This document shows positions 25,440 through 33,281 of a stretch of DNA of 64,000 nt, piece after piece. Under the pieces are notes generated by a model. That model searched no databases and was not told the DNA's origin. It saw only the letters and a list, made by a program, of their open reading frames with translations. Source of the DNA: Streptomyces aureoverticillatus (lineage in GTDB: Bacteria > Actinomycetota > Actinomycetes > Streptomycetales > Streptomycetaceae); NCBI RefSeq assembly GCF_014649395.1, contig NZ_BMSY01000005.1, forward strand, positions 124,001-188,000, read 5' to 3'. Positions within the stretch are counted from its first letter, which is position 1; every line of letters begins with the position of its first letter. The position numbers and the translations under genes were made by a program.

Positions 25440-26762
25440 TCACGTGCCGGGCGGCACGTGGCGCCCCACCCGCTTCCCGCCGTCCCGTTCCCCGCTGTGG
25501 GCAGGCGTTCCGGAGGGCGAGTGGGGCCTCCCCTGCTCGAGCGAAGCCGAGAGCTTGGGGAAGGGTGGGCACAGCGCCCCGGTGCCGGCCACCCCTGGTC
25601 GAAACACCCGCCCCGCTGCCAGGAGCAGCACCCCAGCCAGACCGGCCAGCACCGCACAAACAGGCCACAACGCCCCCGGCGCAGCCGTGTACAGCGCCCC
25701 GCCCAACGGCGCGGAAAGCACCACCCCGCTCACGGAGACCCCCGAGTACAAGCTCTGGAACCTCCCTTGCACATGCGCGGGCGCGCTGTCGGCGACGTAC
25801 GCCGTAGCGGGCGTCTTGTAAAGGATCTCCCCCGCCGTGAGCAGGGCCATCATCGCGATGGCCGACCCCGCCCCGACCCCGAACGCCAGCACCCCGTACC
25901 CCGCCCCCACCAGCAGCACCCCGCCCCCGATGATCCGCAACGGCCGCCGCCCCCGCAGCGCCAAGGTCACCGGAAGTTCGAGCAGCAGAATGAGCCCGCC
26001 GTTGATCGCGAGCAGCCAGCCGTAGAAGCCGGTGTCGAGCCCGTGCCGACCAAGATCCGTCGGCAGCGTCGAGTACTGCTGGCGGTAGACGAGGTCGGTG
26101 ACGAGGATCGCGGCAAGAAGCACCACGACGGTGGGCCGCGCCCGCAGCGCGGCGAACACCCCGGACGCGTCCGGGGCCTCCGCGGCCGCGGGGAGCGCAC
26201 CCCGCGCAGGCAGCACCCGGGCAGCGTACGCGGCGAAGACAAGCGTCCCGACCCCGTCCACGACGAACAGCACGCCGTACGAGAAGTGGGCGATGATCAG
26301 CGCCCCCAACGGCGGCCCCACCGTGAACCCGGCATTCCCCGCGAACCGCATCACCGCGAAGCCCTGCCGCCGCGCCCCCTCCGGCACGGTCACCGCGACC
26401 AGCGCCCCGTTGGCGGCCCGCACGCACCCGCCCGCGTACTGACTGAGCACCGGCACGACGTACAGCAGCGCCACCGGCAGCACGGGCAGCGCGAGCACCC
26501 CCGCCCCGCTGATCAGCGAACCGACGAGCAGCACCCGCCGGTGGTCGTAGCGATCACCGAACCACCCGCCCGTGAAGTTCCCCGCGACCTGCCCCGCCCC
26601 GCCGATGCCGCTGATGAGCCCGGCCTGCGCGACGGAAAGCCCGCGCTCGTGCGTCAGGTAGACGAAGAAGTACACGAAGGTGAAGGCCACCACCATGTTG
26701 AAGAACTGACCCGCGGCGAGCAGCCACACGGTCCTCGGTACGTCGCGCAGCCCGCGCAGCAT
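25440..26762 (-). CDS. MFS drug/metabolite efflux transporter with repeat-derived tail
   Basis: A 440-aa major-facilitator protein with about twelve hydrophobic segments between residues 10 and 395. The motif A loop GWFGDRYDHRRVLL follows TM2. The last 45 residues (FPKLSASLEQGRPHSPSGTP...) are hydrophilic, unlike other MFS tails, and are encoded by a hairpin element (25505-25567), so translation runs into a dispersed repeat. It is divergent from the HxlR-peroxiredoxin gene, with a palindrome between them, suggesting repression by that regulator. Possible substrates are quinones or other electrophiles, as in related HxlR systems; this is inference. Confidence 0.85.
   Translation of the reverse strand: MLRGLRDVPRTVWLLAAGQFFNMVVAFTFVYFFVYLTHERGLSVAQAGLISGIGGAGQVAGNFTGGWFGDRYDHRRVLLVGSLISGAGVLALPVLPVALLYVVPVLSQYAGGCVRAANGALVAVTVPEGARRQGFAVMRFAGNAGFTVGPPLGALIIAHFSYGVLFVVDGVGTLVFAAYAARVLPARGALPAAAEAPDASGVFAALRARPTVVVLLAAILVTDLVYRQQYSTLPTDLGRHGLDTGFYGWLLAINGGLILLLELPVTLALRGRRPLRIIGGGVLLVGAGYGVLAFGVGAGSAIAMMALLTAGEILYKTPATAYVADSAPAHVQGRFQSLYSGVSVSGVVLSAPLGGALYTAAPGALWPVCAVLAGLAGVLLLAAGRVFRPGVAGTGALCPPFPKLSASLEQGRPHSPSGTPAHSGERDGGKRVGRHVPPGT
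25505..25567. repeat. Dispersed hairpin element inside the 3' end of the MFS gene
   Basis: The plus strand reads GGCCTCCCCTGCTCGAGCGA then AGCCGAGAGCTTGGGGAAGG, with complementary ends (CCTCCCC / GGGGAAGG) and complementary GCTCGAGC / GAGAGCTT parts. The core resembles a common Streptomyces intergenic element, and a related CAAGCTCTTGAAGAGC hairpin occurs inside copy A near 2980-3000. Here it is translated as the C-terminus of the transporter. Confidence 0.6.
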
Positions 26763-26778
26763 GCCACCCCCGGAGAAC

Positions 26779-26805
26779 TAGTGAGTTCCTTTTGGGAACG
26801 GACTA
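26779..26805. promoter_or_regulatory. Candidate HxlR-type operator in divergent promoter
   Basis: Two 11-nt arms, TAGTGAGTTCC (26779-26789) and GGAACGGACTA (26795-26805), form an inverted repeat matching at 9 of 11 positions around a TTTTG centre. The outer TAGT/ACTA ends resemble operators of HxlR/YodB-family regulators. It lies 17 nt from the MFS start and about 50 nt from the regulator start, well placed to control both. Confidence 0.65.
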
Positions 26806-26853
26806 TGGCAGCATGCGAAGCTCCGGGTCAACGCCCCACCGACCGGGGAGAGT

Positions 26854-27780
26854 GTGAGGGACATGCCACGCCGTACGAGCCTCGGCGACGCCCACTGCGC
26901 CATCGCGCAGGCACTGGACGTCGTCGGCGACTGGTGGACCCTGCTGATCGTGCGGGACGCGGCCCGCGGGGTGCACCGCTTCGACGAGCTCCAGCGCGAA
27001 CTGGGCCTGTCCCGCAAGGTGCTGACCGAGCGCCTGCGCCTCCTGGTCGACGCGGACGTCCTGACCCGGGTGCCGTACCAGGACCGCCCGCCGCGCCACG
27101 AGTACCGGCTCACGCCGCGCGGGCGGGCCCTGCTGCCGGTGCTGATCGCCCTCCAGGACTGGGGGGACACCTGGGTGTTGGGAGAGGGAGAGATGACGGC
27201 GACGGCTCCGACGGAGGCCTCACAGGAGGCACAGCGCGTGCACGAGCTGCTCGGCACGCACGTGCCGGAGCTGCGACTCGTCGCGGACGACGGCGAGTTG
27301 ACGGACCCGCTGGCGACGGAGGCGCCCCCGGGGGCACCCGGCGCCGCCCCGTTCACCGTCCTGTACTGCTTCCCGGGCGCCTACGCCCGCAAGGACGCCT
27401 ACCCGCCGGGCTGGTCCGCGATCCCGGGCGCGCCCGGCTGCACGCTGGAGTCGTGCACGTACCGCGACCGCCTCGCGGAGTTCACGGCGGCGGGCGCGGC
27501 CGTGCGCGGCGTGTCCACCCAACGCCCCGACGAGCAGCGGGCGTTCGCCGAGAAGGAGGGCCTGCGCTTCCCGCTCCTGTCGGACGCGGACCTCGCCCTG
27601 ACGGCGGCCCTGCGCCTGCCGACGTTCCGCGCGGCGGGCGTGAGCCGCCTCAAGCGGCTGACCCTGGTCGTGGACGCGGACCGGGTCGTACGGGACGTGC
27701 AGTACCCGGTCACGGACGTCACGGCGAGCGTGGACGCGGCCCTGGCAACCGTCAACCGGCTGCGGGGCGCGGGCAGTTGA
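26854..27780 (+). CDS. HxlR-family winged-helix regulator fused to a PrxQ/BCP-type peroxiredoxin
   Basis: A 308-aa fusion. Residues 10-112 are an HxlR winged helix (AIAQALDVVGDWWTLLIVRD, FDELQRELGLSRKVLTERLRLL, YRLTPRGRALLPVL) with the conserved N-terminal Cys C15 (DAHCAIAQ) that senses electrophiles in family members. After a linker, residues 135-300 form a thioredoxin-fold peroxiredoxin: PGCTLESC gives peroxidatic C196 and resolving C201 in the CX4C spacing of bacterioferritin-comigratory proteins. Start may be GTG 26854 or ATG 26863; neither ribosome site is ideal. It is divergent from an MFS pump with a palindrome between. A redox-sensing repressor that itself reacts with peroxides is the likely idea; this is inferred. 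Confidence 0.88.
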   Translation: MRDMPRRTSLGDAHCAIAQALDVVGDWWTLLIVRDAARGVHRFDELQRELGLSRKVLTERLRLLVDADVLTRVPYQDRPPRHEYRLTPRGRALLPVLIALQDWGDTWVLGEGEMTATAPTEASQEAQRVHELLGTHVPELRLVADDGELTDPLATEAPPGAPGAAPFTVLYCFPGAYARKDAYPPGWSAIPGAPGCTLESCTYRDRLAEFTAAGAAVRGVSTQRPDEQRAFAEKEGLRFPLLSDADLALTAALRLPTFRAAGVSRLKRLTLVVDADRVVRDVQYPVTDVTASVDAALATVNRLRGAGS

Positions 27781-28309
27781 GGAGCCGCGCGATCATGTCC
27801 CGCGTATAGGCCTCGTCGTAGGTGTCCCCGGCGACCAGCACCTGCAGGCAGATGCCGTCCATCAGCGCGCTGAGGCCGTGCGCGGTGGCGGCGTCGGCGC
27901 GCTCGGCCAGGATGTCGACGAGGCCCGAGCACCACTCGGCCGCGACCGGCTTCAGCGCGGGCCTGCGCAGGGCGGCCAGGTACAGCTCGTACTCCAGCTC
28001 GACCCCCGCGCGATCCCCCGCGAGCCACTCCCCGAGGAGCCCCGCCAGCTCACCGGCGAGGTCGACGCCCGGATCCCGCAGCGCGGCACGGTCCCTCGCG
28101 ACCTCGGCGAACCCCTCATTGGTCTGCCGCAGGGCGGCCACCATCAAGTCGTCCAGCGTCTTGAAGTGGTACGTCGTGGAACCGAGCGGCACATCGGCCT
28201 CGGCGGCGACGGACCGGTGGCTGAGCCCCGCGATGCCCTTCTCCCCCACGACCCGGATCGCCGCGTCGATGATCCGCTGCCGCCTCTCCGGGTCGTAACG
28301 CCGCGCCAC
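27752..28309 (-). CDS. TetR-family transcriptional regulator
   Basis: A 185-aa repressor. The N-terminal helix-turn-helix is RQRIIDAAIRVVGEKGIAGLSHRSVAAEADVPLGSTTYHF (about 7-46), followed by an all-helical ligand domain. GTG 28309 overlaps the TAG of the SMR gene by one base (TAGTG), so the pair is coupled. The longer frame extending through the SMR gene is a shadow. It probably represses the SMR pump at the dyad found just upstream of that gene. Its 3' end overlaps the convergent HxlR-peroxiredoxin gene by 29 nt. Confidence 0.88.
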   Translation of the reverse strand: MARRYDPERRQRIIDAAIRVVGEKGIAGLSHRSVAAEADVPLGSTTYHFKTLDDLMVAALRQTNEGFAEVARDRAALRDPGVDLAGELAGLLGEWLAGDRAGVELEYELYLAALRRPALKPVAAEWCSGLVDILAERADAATAHGLSALMDGICLQVLVAGDTYDEAYTRDMIARLLNCPRPAAG

Positions 28310-28629
28310 TAGTGGGCCCCACCCAGGTTCAGCACGACGACCCCCGCGATGACGAGCACGATGCCCGAGATCTTGACCAGGCTCGCCGACTCCCCCAGGA
28401 ACAGCATCCCGATCCCGGCGACCGCGGCGGTCCCTATGCCCGCCCAGATCGCATAGGCGGTCCCCACCGACAACGTCTTCAGCGTCTGCGCGAGCAGCGC
28501 GAAGGCCAGCAGATACCCGGCAACGGTGATCAGCGAGGGCCACAGCTTGCTGAACCCCTCGCTGTACTTCATGGCCGTCGTCCCGGCCACCTCCGCCGCG
28601 ATGGCCGCGGCCAGCAGTCCGTATCCCAT
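28309..28629 (-). CDS. Small multidrug resistance (SMR) family transporter
   Basis: A 106-aa four-helix inner-membrane exporter. The membrane-embedded Glu in TM1 (AIAAEVAGTTAMKYSEGF, E14), required for proton/drug exchange in EmrE-type proteins, is present, as is the AYAIWAGIGTAAVAGIG segment of TM3. The start ATG 28629 (MGYGLLAAAI) matches the usual SMR N-terminus; an upstream ATG 28647 lies inside the operator dyad and is less likely. Substrate is probably cationic compounds. Co-transcribed with its TetR regulator. Confidence 0.9.
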   Translation of the reverse strand: MGYGLLAAAIAAEVAGTTAMKYSEGFSKLWPSLITVAGYLLAFALLAQTLKTLSVGTAYAIWAGIGTAAVAGIGMLFLGESASLVKISGIVLVIAGVVVLNLGGAH

Positions 28630-28667
28630 GCGTACGAGTGTACACATCGATGCGTACGTGCGTACAC
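28630..28667. promoter_or_regulatory. Large dyad operator upstream of SMR-TetR pair
   Basis: Four GTAC tetramers at 28632, 28640, 28654 and 28662 are arranged symmetrically about a central ATCGAT (28646-28651); outer G/C positions also pair. The spacing 8-14-8 suggests two adjoining TetR dimer sites or one extended site. It lies immediately upstream of the SMR start, so binding would block initiation of the pair. Confidence 0.65.
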
Positions 28668-28713
28668 AGCGGCGCTCGGGCGTTCATCGCGGCGTGACCG
28701 AGCGCACGCGAAA

Positions 28714-28740
28714 GGGCCCGCACCGAATCGGTGCGGGCCC
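28714..28740. terminator. Terminator hairpin at end of suf operon
   Basis: A GC-rich stem of 12 bp, GGGCCCGCACCG / CGGTGCGGGCCC, encloses the AAT loop. It is 64 nt downstream of the last suf gene stop on the minus strand and lies in the gap before the SMR operator. Confidence 0.8.
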
Positions 28741-28803
28741 TCAGGGGTGCCTCGGCGCTACCTCGGGCGCGCCCGCCGCAGCGGGCCCCGGGGCCAGCGG
28801 AGA

Positions 28804-29142
28804 TCAGACGTTGAACCCCAGCGCCCGAAGCTGCTCGCGGCCATCGTCCGTGATCTTGTCCGGGCCCCACGGCGGCATCCAGACCCAGTTGATCCGCAGC
28901 TCGTTGACGATGCCGTCCGTCGCGGACTTCGCCTGGTCCTCGATGACGTCGGTCAGCGGGCAGGCCGCGGACGTGAGCGTCATGTCGATGGTGGCGATGT
29001 TGGCGTCGTCGACGTGGATGCCGTAGATCAGGCCCAGGTTGACGACGTCGATGCCCAGCTCGGGGTCGACGACGTCGTACAGCGCCTCGCGGACCTCTTC
29101 CTCCGAGGCCGGCTTCGTCGTCAGGGTGTCGTTGTCGCTCAT
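28804..29142 (-). CDS. sufT: SufT-type metal-sulfur cluster assembly factor (DUF59/MIP18 family)
   Basis: A 112-aa protein, the last gene of the suf operon. Family signatures are EALYDVVDPELGIDVVNLGLIYGI, the conserved Asp-Pro-Glu, and LTSAACPLTD with the reactive Cys that binds or transfers clusters. ATG 29142 overlaps the SufU stop (ATGA), with AAGGAAG upstream. It helps mature Fe-S proteins after assembly on SufBCD. The C-terminal INWVWMPPWGPDKI is typical. A hairpin terminator follows. Confidence 0.88.
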   Translation of the reverse strand: MSDNDTLTTKPASEEEVREALYDVVDPELGIDVVNLGLIYGIHVDDANIATIDMTLTSAACPLTDVIEDQAKSATDGIVNELRINWVWMPPWGPDKITDDGREQLRALGFNV

Positions 29143-29618
29143 GCCGTCTTCCTTTCGGCCTCTTCGGCCTCGACGTCGGCGCCCAGTGCCTGCGCCGTCG
29201 CGTCCTTCCACGCCATCCAGCTCAGCAGAGCACACTTCACGCGTGCGGGGTACTTCGAGACCCCGGCGAACGCGACCGCGTCCTCCAGGATCTCCTCCAT
29301 CGCGTCGTCCGGCTCCAGCCTGCCCTTGGACTGCATCAGCTCCAGGAACACGCCCTGGATCTTCTGCGCCTCGGCGAGGTCCTTGCCGACGAGCAGCTCG
29401 TTCAGGACGGACGCGCTGGCCTGGCTGATGGAGCAGCCCTGGCCCTCATAGCTGACGTCCTCGATGCGCGAGCCGTCGTACTTCACGCGCAGCGTGATCT
29501 CGTCGCCGCACGTCGGGTTGACGTGGTGCACCTCGGCATCGCCGTCGCGCAGACCGCGCCCGTGCGGATGCTTGTAGTGGTCCAGGATCACGTCCTGGTA
29601 CATGGAGTCCAGCTTCAC
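29139..29618 (-). CDS. sufU: SufU, zinc-dependent sulfurtransferase for Fe-S assembly
   Basis: A 159-aa IscU-like protein that accepts persulfide sulfur from SufS. Zinc ligands C37, D39 (NPTCGD), C62 (GQGCSIS) and C129 (ARVKCAL) are all present, with the extra insertion between the second and third Cys that separates SufU from IscU. The C-terminal tail is Glu/Ala-rich. It sits 15 nt after sufS and overlaps sufT by 4 nt. Confidence 0.94.
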   Translation of the reverse strand: MKLDSMYQDVILDHYKHPHGRGLRDGDAEVHHVNPTCGDEITLRVKYDGSRIEDVSYEGQGCSISQASASVLNELLVGKDLAEAQKIQGVFLELMQSKGRLEPDDAMEEILEDAVAFAGVSKYPARVKCALLSWMAWKDATAQALGADVEAEEAERKTA

Positions 29619-29633
29619 CAGTCAGCCCCGTCC

Positions 29634-30902
29634 TCAGCCGAAGAAGTTCCGTACGTGCTCCAGGCCCTCGACGAGTGTGTCGATCTCGCCGGGCGTGGAG
29701 TACAGATAGAACGACGCTCGCGTGGTCGCGGGAATTCCGTACCGCAGGCAGACGGGGCGGGCGCAGTGGTGGCCGACCCGGACCGCGATGCCCTGCTCGT
29801 CGAGGACCTGGCCCACGTCGTGCGGGTGGATGTCGCCGAGCGTGAAGGAGATCGCGGCGCCGCGCTCCTCGGCCGTGGACGGGCCGATGATCTTGAGGTC
29901 GGGGACCTCCAGGAGGCGCCTGACCGCGTATTCGGTGATCGCGTGCTCGTGCTGGGCGATCTTGTCCATGCCGATCGAGGTGAGGTAGTCCACCGCGGCG
30001 CCCAGGCCCACGGCCTGCGCGACCGGCGGGGTGCCCGCCTCGAACTTGTGCGGCGCGGGGGCGTACGTCGACGAGTGCATCGAGACCGTCTCGATCATCT
30101 CGCCGCCGCCCAGGAACGGCGGCAGGTCCTCCAGGAGCTCCTGGCGGCCCCACAGCACGCCGATGCCCGTCGGGCCGCACATCTTGTGGCCGGTGAAGGC
30201 CACGAAGTCGGCCTGCAGGGCCTGCACGTCCAGCGGCATGTGCGGCGCGGCCTGGGAGGCGTCGATCAGGACCAGGGCCCCGACCTCCTGGGCGCGGCGC
30301 ACGATCGCCTCGACCGGGTTGACCGTGCCCAGGATGTTGGAGACCAGCACGAAGGAGACGATCTTCGTCTTCTCCGTGATGACCTCTTCGATGTTGGACA
30401 GGTCGAGCCGGCCGTCGTCGGTGAGGCCGAACCACTTCAGCTTCGCGCCCGTGCGCTGCGAGAGCAGCTGCCACGGCACGATGTTGGAGTGGTGCTCCAT
30501 CTCCGTGATGACGATCTCGGTCTCGTGGTCCACGCGGTAGGGCTCGTCGGCCCAGCCGAGCATGTTGGCCACGAGGTTCAGCGACTCCGAGGCGTTCTTG
30601 GTGAAGATCACCTCGTCGCGGCTGGGCGCGTTGATGAACTCCGCGACCTTGTCACGGGCGCCCTCGTAGAGCGCCGTGGCCTCCTCGGCGAGGACGTGCA
30701 CGCCGCGGTGGACGTTGGCGTTGTGCTGCTCGTAGTACTCGCTGAGCACGTCGATGACCTGGCGCGGCGTCTGCGAGGTCGCCGCGTTGTCCAGGTAGAC
30801 GAGCTTCTTGCCGTCGTGGAGCGTGCGCTCCAGGATCGGGAAGTCCTTGCGGAGCGCCTCGGTGTCGAGGAGGCCGGTAAGCCCCTGGTGGGCCACAGTC
30901 AC
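29634..30902 (-). CDS. sufS: SufS cysteine desulfurase
   Basis: A 422-aa group II PLP cysteine desulfurase releasing sulfur from cysteine as a persulfide. The PLP lysine is K240 (FTGHKMCGPTG) and the catalytic Cys is C380 in the group II signature RVGHHCA. The THKMEH-like pocket residues (EMEHHSN) are present. GTG 30902 overlaps the sufC stop by 4 nt; a second GTG six bases later is possible. It works with SufU and feeds SufBCD. Confidence 0.95.
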   Translation of the reverse strand: MTVAHQGLTGLLDTEALRKDFPILERTLHDGKKLVYLDNAATSQTPRQVIDVLSEYYEQHNANVHRGVHVLAEEATALYEGARDKVAEFINAPSRDEVIFTKNASESLNLVANMLGWADEPYRVDHETEIVITEMEHHSNIVPWQLLSQRTGAKLKWFGLTDDGRLDLSNIEEVITEKTKIVSFVLVSNILGTVNPVEAIVRRAQEVGALVLIDASQAAPHMPLDVQALQADFVAFTGHKMCGPTGIGVLWGRQELLEDLPPFLGGGEMIETVSMHSSTYAPAPHKFEAGTPPVAQAVGLGAAVDYLTSIGMDKIAQHEHAITEYAVRRLLEVPDLKIIGPSTAEERGAAISFTLGDIHPHDVGQVLDEQGIAVRVGHHCARPVCLRYGIPATTRASFYLYSTPGEIDTLVEGLEHVRNFFG

Positions 30903-31663
30903 GCGGATACGCCACCCTTCGTGTATGCCTCGTAGCCCTCGGCCTCCAGCTTGTCGGCCAGCTCGGGGCCGCCCGACTCGGCGATCCGGCCGTTCGCGAA
31001 CACGTGGACGAAGTCGGGCTTGATGTAGCGCAGGATGCGCGTGTAGTGCGTGATCAGGAGCGTGCCGACCTCGCCCGTCTCGCGGACGCGGTTGACGCCC
31101 TCGGAGACCACGCGCAGGGCGTCGACGTCCAGGCCGGAGTCGGTCTCGTCGAGGATCGCGATCTTCGGCTTGAGGAGCTCCATCTGCAGGATCTCGTGGC
31201 GCTTCTTCTCACCACCGGAGAAGCCCTCGTTGACGTTGCGCTCGGCGAAGGCCTGGTCCATGTGGAGCGCGGCCATCGACTCCTTGACCTCCTTCACCCA
31301 GGTGCGCAGCTTGGGGGCCTCGCCGCGGATCGCCGTCGCCGACGTACGCAGGAAGTTGGAGACGGAGACGCCGGGGACCTCGACCGGGTACTGCATGGCG
31401 AGGAACATGCCCGCGCGGGCACGCTCGTCGACCTCCATCTCGAGGACGTCCTCGCCGTCGAGGGTGACGGTGCCCTGCGTGATCGTGTACTTGGGGTGGC
31501 CCGCGATGGAGTAGGCGAGGGTCGACTTGCCGGAGCCGTTCGGGCCCATGATGGCGTGCGTCTCGCCCTGCTTCACGGTCAGGTCGACACCCTTGAGGAT
31601 TTCCTTGGTGCCGTTCTCGACCTCGACGGTCACGTGCAGGTCGCGGATTTCAAGCGTTGCCAT
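30899..31663 (-). CDS. sufC: SufC, ABC-type ATPase of the Fe-S scaffold
   Basis: A 254-aa cytosolic ABC ATPase that drives the SufB-SufD scaffold. Walker A is GPNGSGKST (40-48), the signature is SGGEKKR (149-155) and Walker B is IAILDETDSGLD (169-179), the D-x-S-G pattern being typical of SufC. It lies 6 nt after the Rieske gene and overlaps sufS. Confidence 0.96.
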   Translation of the reverse strand: MATLEIRDLHVTVEVENGTKEILKGVDLTVKQGETHAIMGPNGSGKSTLAYSIAGHPKYTITQGTVTLDGEDVLEMEVDERARAGMFLAMQYPVEVPGVSVSNFLRTSATAIRGEAPKLRTWVKEVKESMAALHMDQAFAERNVNEGFSGGEKKRHEILQMELLKPKIAILDETDSGLDVDALRVVSEGVNRVRETGEVGTLLITHYTRILRYIKPDFVHVFANGRIAESGGPELADKLEAEGYEAYTKGGVSA

Positions 31664-31669
31664 GGTGCC

Positions 31670-31990
31670 TCAGGACTCCTGGGTGACGGAGACGAGCACA
31701 TCGTCCCCTTCGATCTTTACGGGGTATACGGGGACGGGGCGCGTCGCGGGAAGGCCGGACGGCTTGCCGGTGCGGAGGTCGAAGCTGGAGCCGTGCAGCC
31801 AGCACTCGATCTGACAGTCCTCCACCTCGCCCTCGGAGAGGGAGACGTTCGCGTGCGAGCAGATGTCGTGGATCGCGAACACCTCGCCCTCGGTGTGGAC
31901 GACCGAGACCGGCGTGCCGTCGAGTTCCACCCGCTTCGGGGTGTCCTCCTCCAGCTCGCTCAGGCCGCAGGCGCGTACGAAGGTGGACAT
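31670..31990 (-). CDS. Rieske-type [2Fe-2S] ferredoxin in suf operon
   Basis: A 106-aa Rieske protein. Cluster ligands are C44-H46 (ICSHAN) and C63-H66 (CWLHGSSFD), the bis-Cys/bis-His set of ferredoxin components of non-heme dioxygenases and NirD-like proteins. Its ATG 31990 shares one base with the SufD stop (TGATG). A Rieske gene between sufD and sufC is common in actinobacterial suf operons; it may supply electrons for assembly, but the role is unproven. Confidence 0.92.
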   Translation of the reverse strand: MSTFVRACGLSELEEDTPKRVELDGTPVSVVHTEGEVFAIHDICSHANVSLSEGEVEDCQIECWLHGSSFDLRTGKPSGLPATRPVPVYPVKIEGDDVLVSVTQES

Positions 31991-33171
31991 CAGACCGACG
32001 CCTCCAGCTCCTCGTCGATCTTCGCGAGAAGCCGCTCTTCGATGTCGTCGACGTCGATCTGCTGGACCAGCTCCGCGAAGAAGCCGCGGACCACCAGTCG
32101 GCGGGCCTCGTCGGCGGGGATGCCGCGGGCCATCAGATAGAAGAGCTGCTCGTCGTCGAAGCGGCCGGTGGCGGAGGCGTGACCGGCGCCGACGATCTCG
32201 CCGGTCTCGATCTCCAGGTTCGGTACGGAGTCCACGCGGGCGCCGTCCGTGAGGACGAGGTTGCGGTTCATCTCGTACGTGTCCGTGCCCTCGGCCTTGG
32301 CCTCGATGAGGACGTCGCCGATCCAGACGGCGTGCGCGTCCTCGCCCTGCAGCGCGCCCTTGTAGACGGCGTTGGACTTGCAGTGCGGGACGTTGTGGTC
32401 GACCAGGAGGCGGTGCTCCTGGTGCTGGCCGGCGTCCGTGAAGTACAGGCCGAACAGCTCGGCCTCGCCGCCGGTGCCCGCGTACGTCACCCGGGGGTGC
32501 AGCCGCACGAGGTCGCCGCCGAAGGTGACCACGAACGACTTGAAGGTGGCGTCCCGGCCGATCAGCGCGTTGTGCTGGCCGACGTGCACGGCCTTGTCGT
32601 CCCAGTCCTGGACGGAGACGACGGTCAGCTTGGCGCCGTCGCCCAGGATGTAGTCGACGTTGGCCGCGAGCACCGCGTCGCCGGTGTGGTCGATGACCAC
32701 GACGGCCTCGGCGAAGGCGCCCAGCTCGATGACCTGGTGGCCGTAGGCGACGCCGCCCTGGCCGTGCACGGCGATGCGGATCGGTTCGGTGAGGACCGTC
32801 TCCTTGGGGACGGTGACGACACCGGCCTTCTCGAAGGAGGAGTAGGCCTGGGCGGCGACGCGGTCCACGGGGACGCCCGCCTTGCCGAGCCGCGCGTCGT
32901 CACGGCCGACGGTCTCGACCACGACGGCCTCGGGGGCCTCGATGTCGATCTTCACACCGTCGCCGGTGGCGACCGCGGTGCCGTCGTGCAGCCCGCGAAG
33001 GCGCTCCAGCGGCGTGAACCGCCACTCCTCCTCGCGGCCGTGCGGGACCGGGAAGTCCGCCACGTCGAAGGAGGGGGGCGCGCTCATGCGCGTGGCGACG
33101 GTCGACTCGGCGGCCACCGCGATCGAGCCGGAGGTTGTGCCGCCCACCGGGATGTTCTGGGCCTGAGCCAT
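31990..33171 (-). CDS. sufD: SufD, Fe-S scaffold subunit
   Basis: A 393-aa SufBCD-complex subunit with the SufBD beta-helix core. Markers are the N-terminal PVPHGREEEWRFTPLERLRG and the C-terminal HASATGRFDDEQLFYLMARGIP, where the His of GHASA matches the SufD residue needed for iron acquisition. ATG 33171 (MAQAQNIPVG) is chosen by family N-terminus; ATG 33201, 30 nt earlier, is also open and neither has a good ribosome site. The gap to sufB is about 110 nt, the largest inside the operon, and contains a GC inverted repeat around GCCTGCCGCCGGCGGCAGGC (33209-33228). Confidence 0.92.
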   Translation of the reverse strand: MAQAQNIPVGGTTSGSIAVAAESTVATRMSAPPSFDVADFPVPHGREEEWRFTPLERLRGLHDGTAVATGDGVKIDIEAPEAVVVETVGRDDARLGKAGVPVDRVAAQAYSSFEKAGVVTVPKETVLTEPIRIAVHGQGGVAYGHQVIELGAFAEAVVVIDHTGDAVLAANVDYILGDGAKLTVVSVQDWDDKAVHVGQHNALIGRDATFKSFVVTFGGDLVRLHPRVTYAGTGGEAELFGLYFTDAGQHQEHRLLVDHNVPHCKSNAVYKGALQGEDAHAVWIGDVLIEAKAEGTDTYEMNRNLVLTDGARVDSVPNLEIETGEIVGAGHASATGRFDDEQLFYLMARGIPADEARRLVVRGFFAELVQQIDVDDIEERLLAKIDEELEASV

Positions 33172-33281
33172 GGCTTCGGTGTTGCTCGCTTTCTGCCTCA
33201 TCGTTTGCGCCTGCCGCCGGCGGCAGGCTCGTGGGGCTCAGCGACTGAGCCCAGGGTCTTTGTCGGGTTCGGCGGGGCGCT

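Noticed and set aside
27752..28870. Extended TetR reading frame of 372 codons crossing the SMR gene
   Set aside because: The N-terminal part is the SMR gene in another phase; the helix-turn-helix begins right after GTG 28309.
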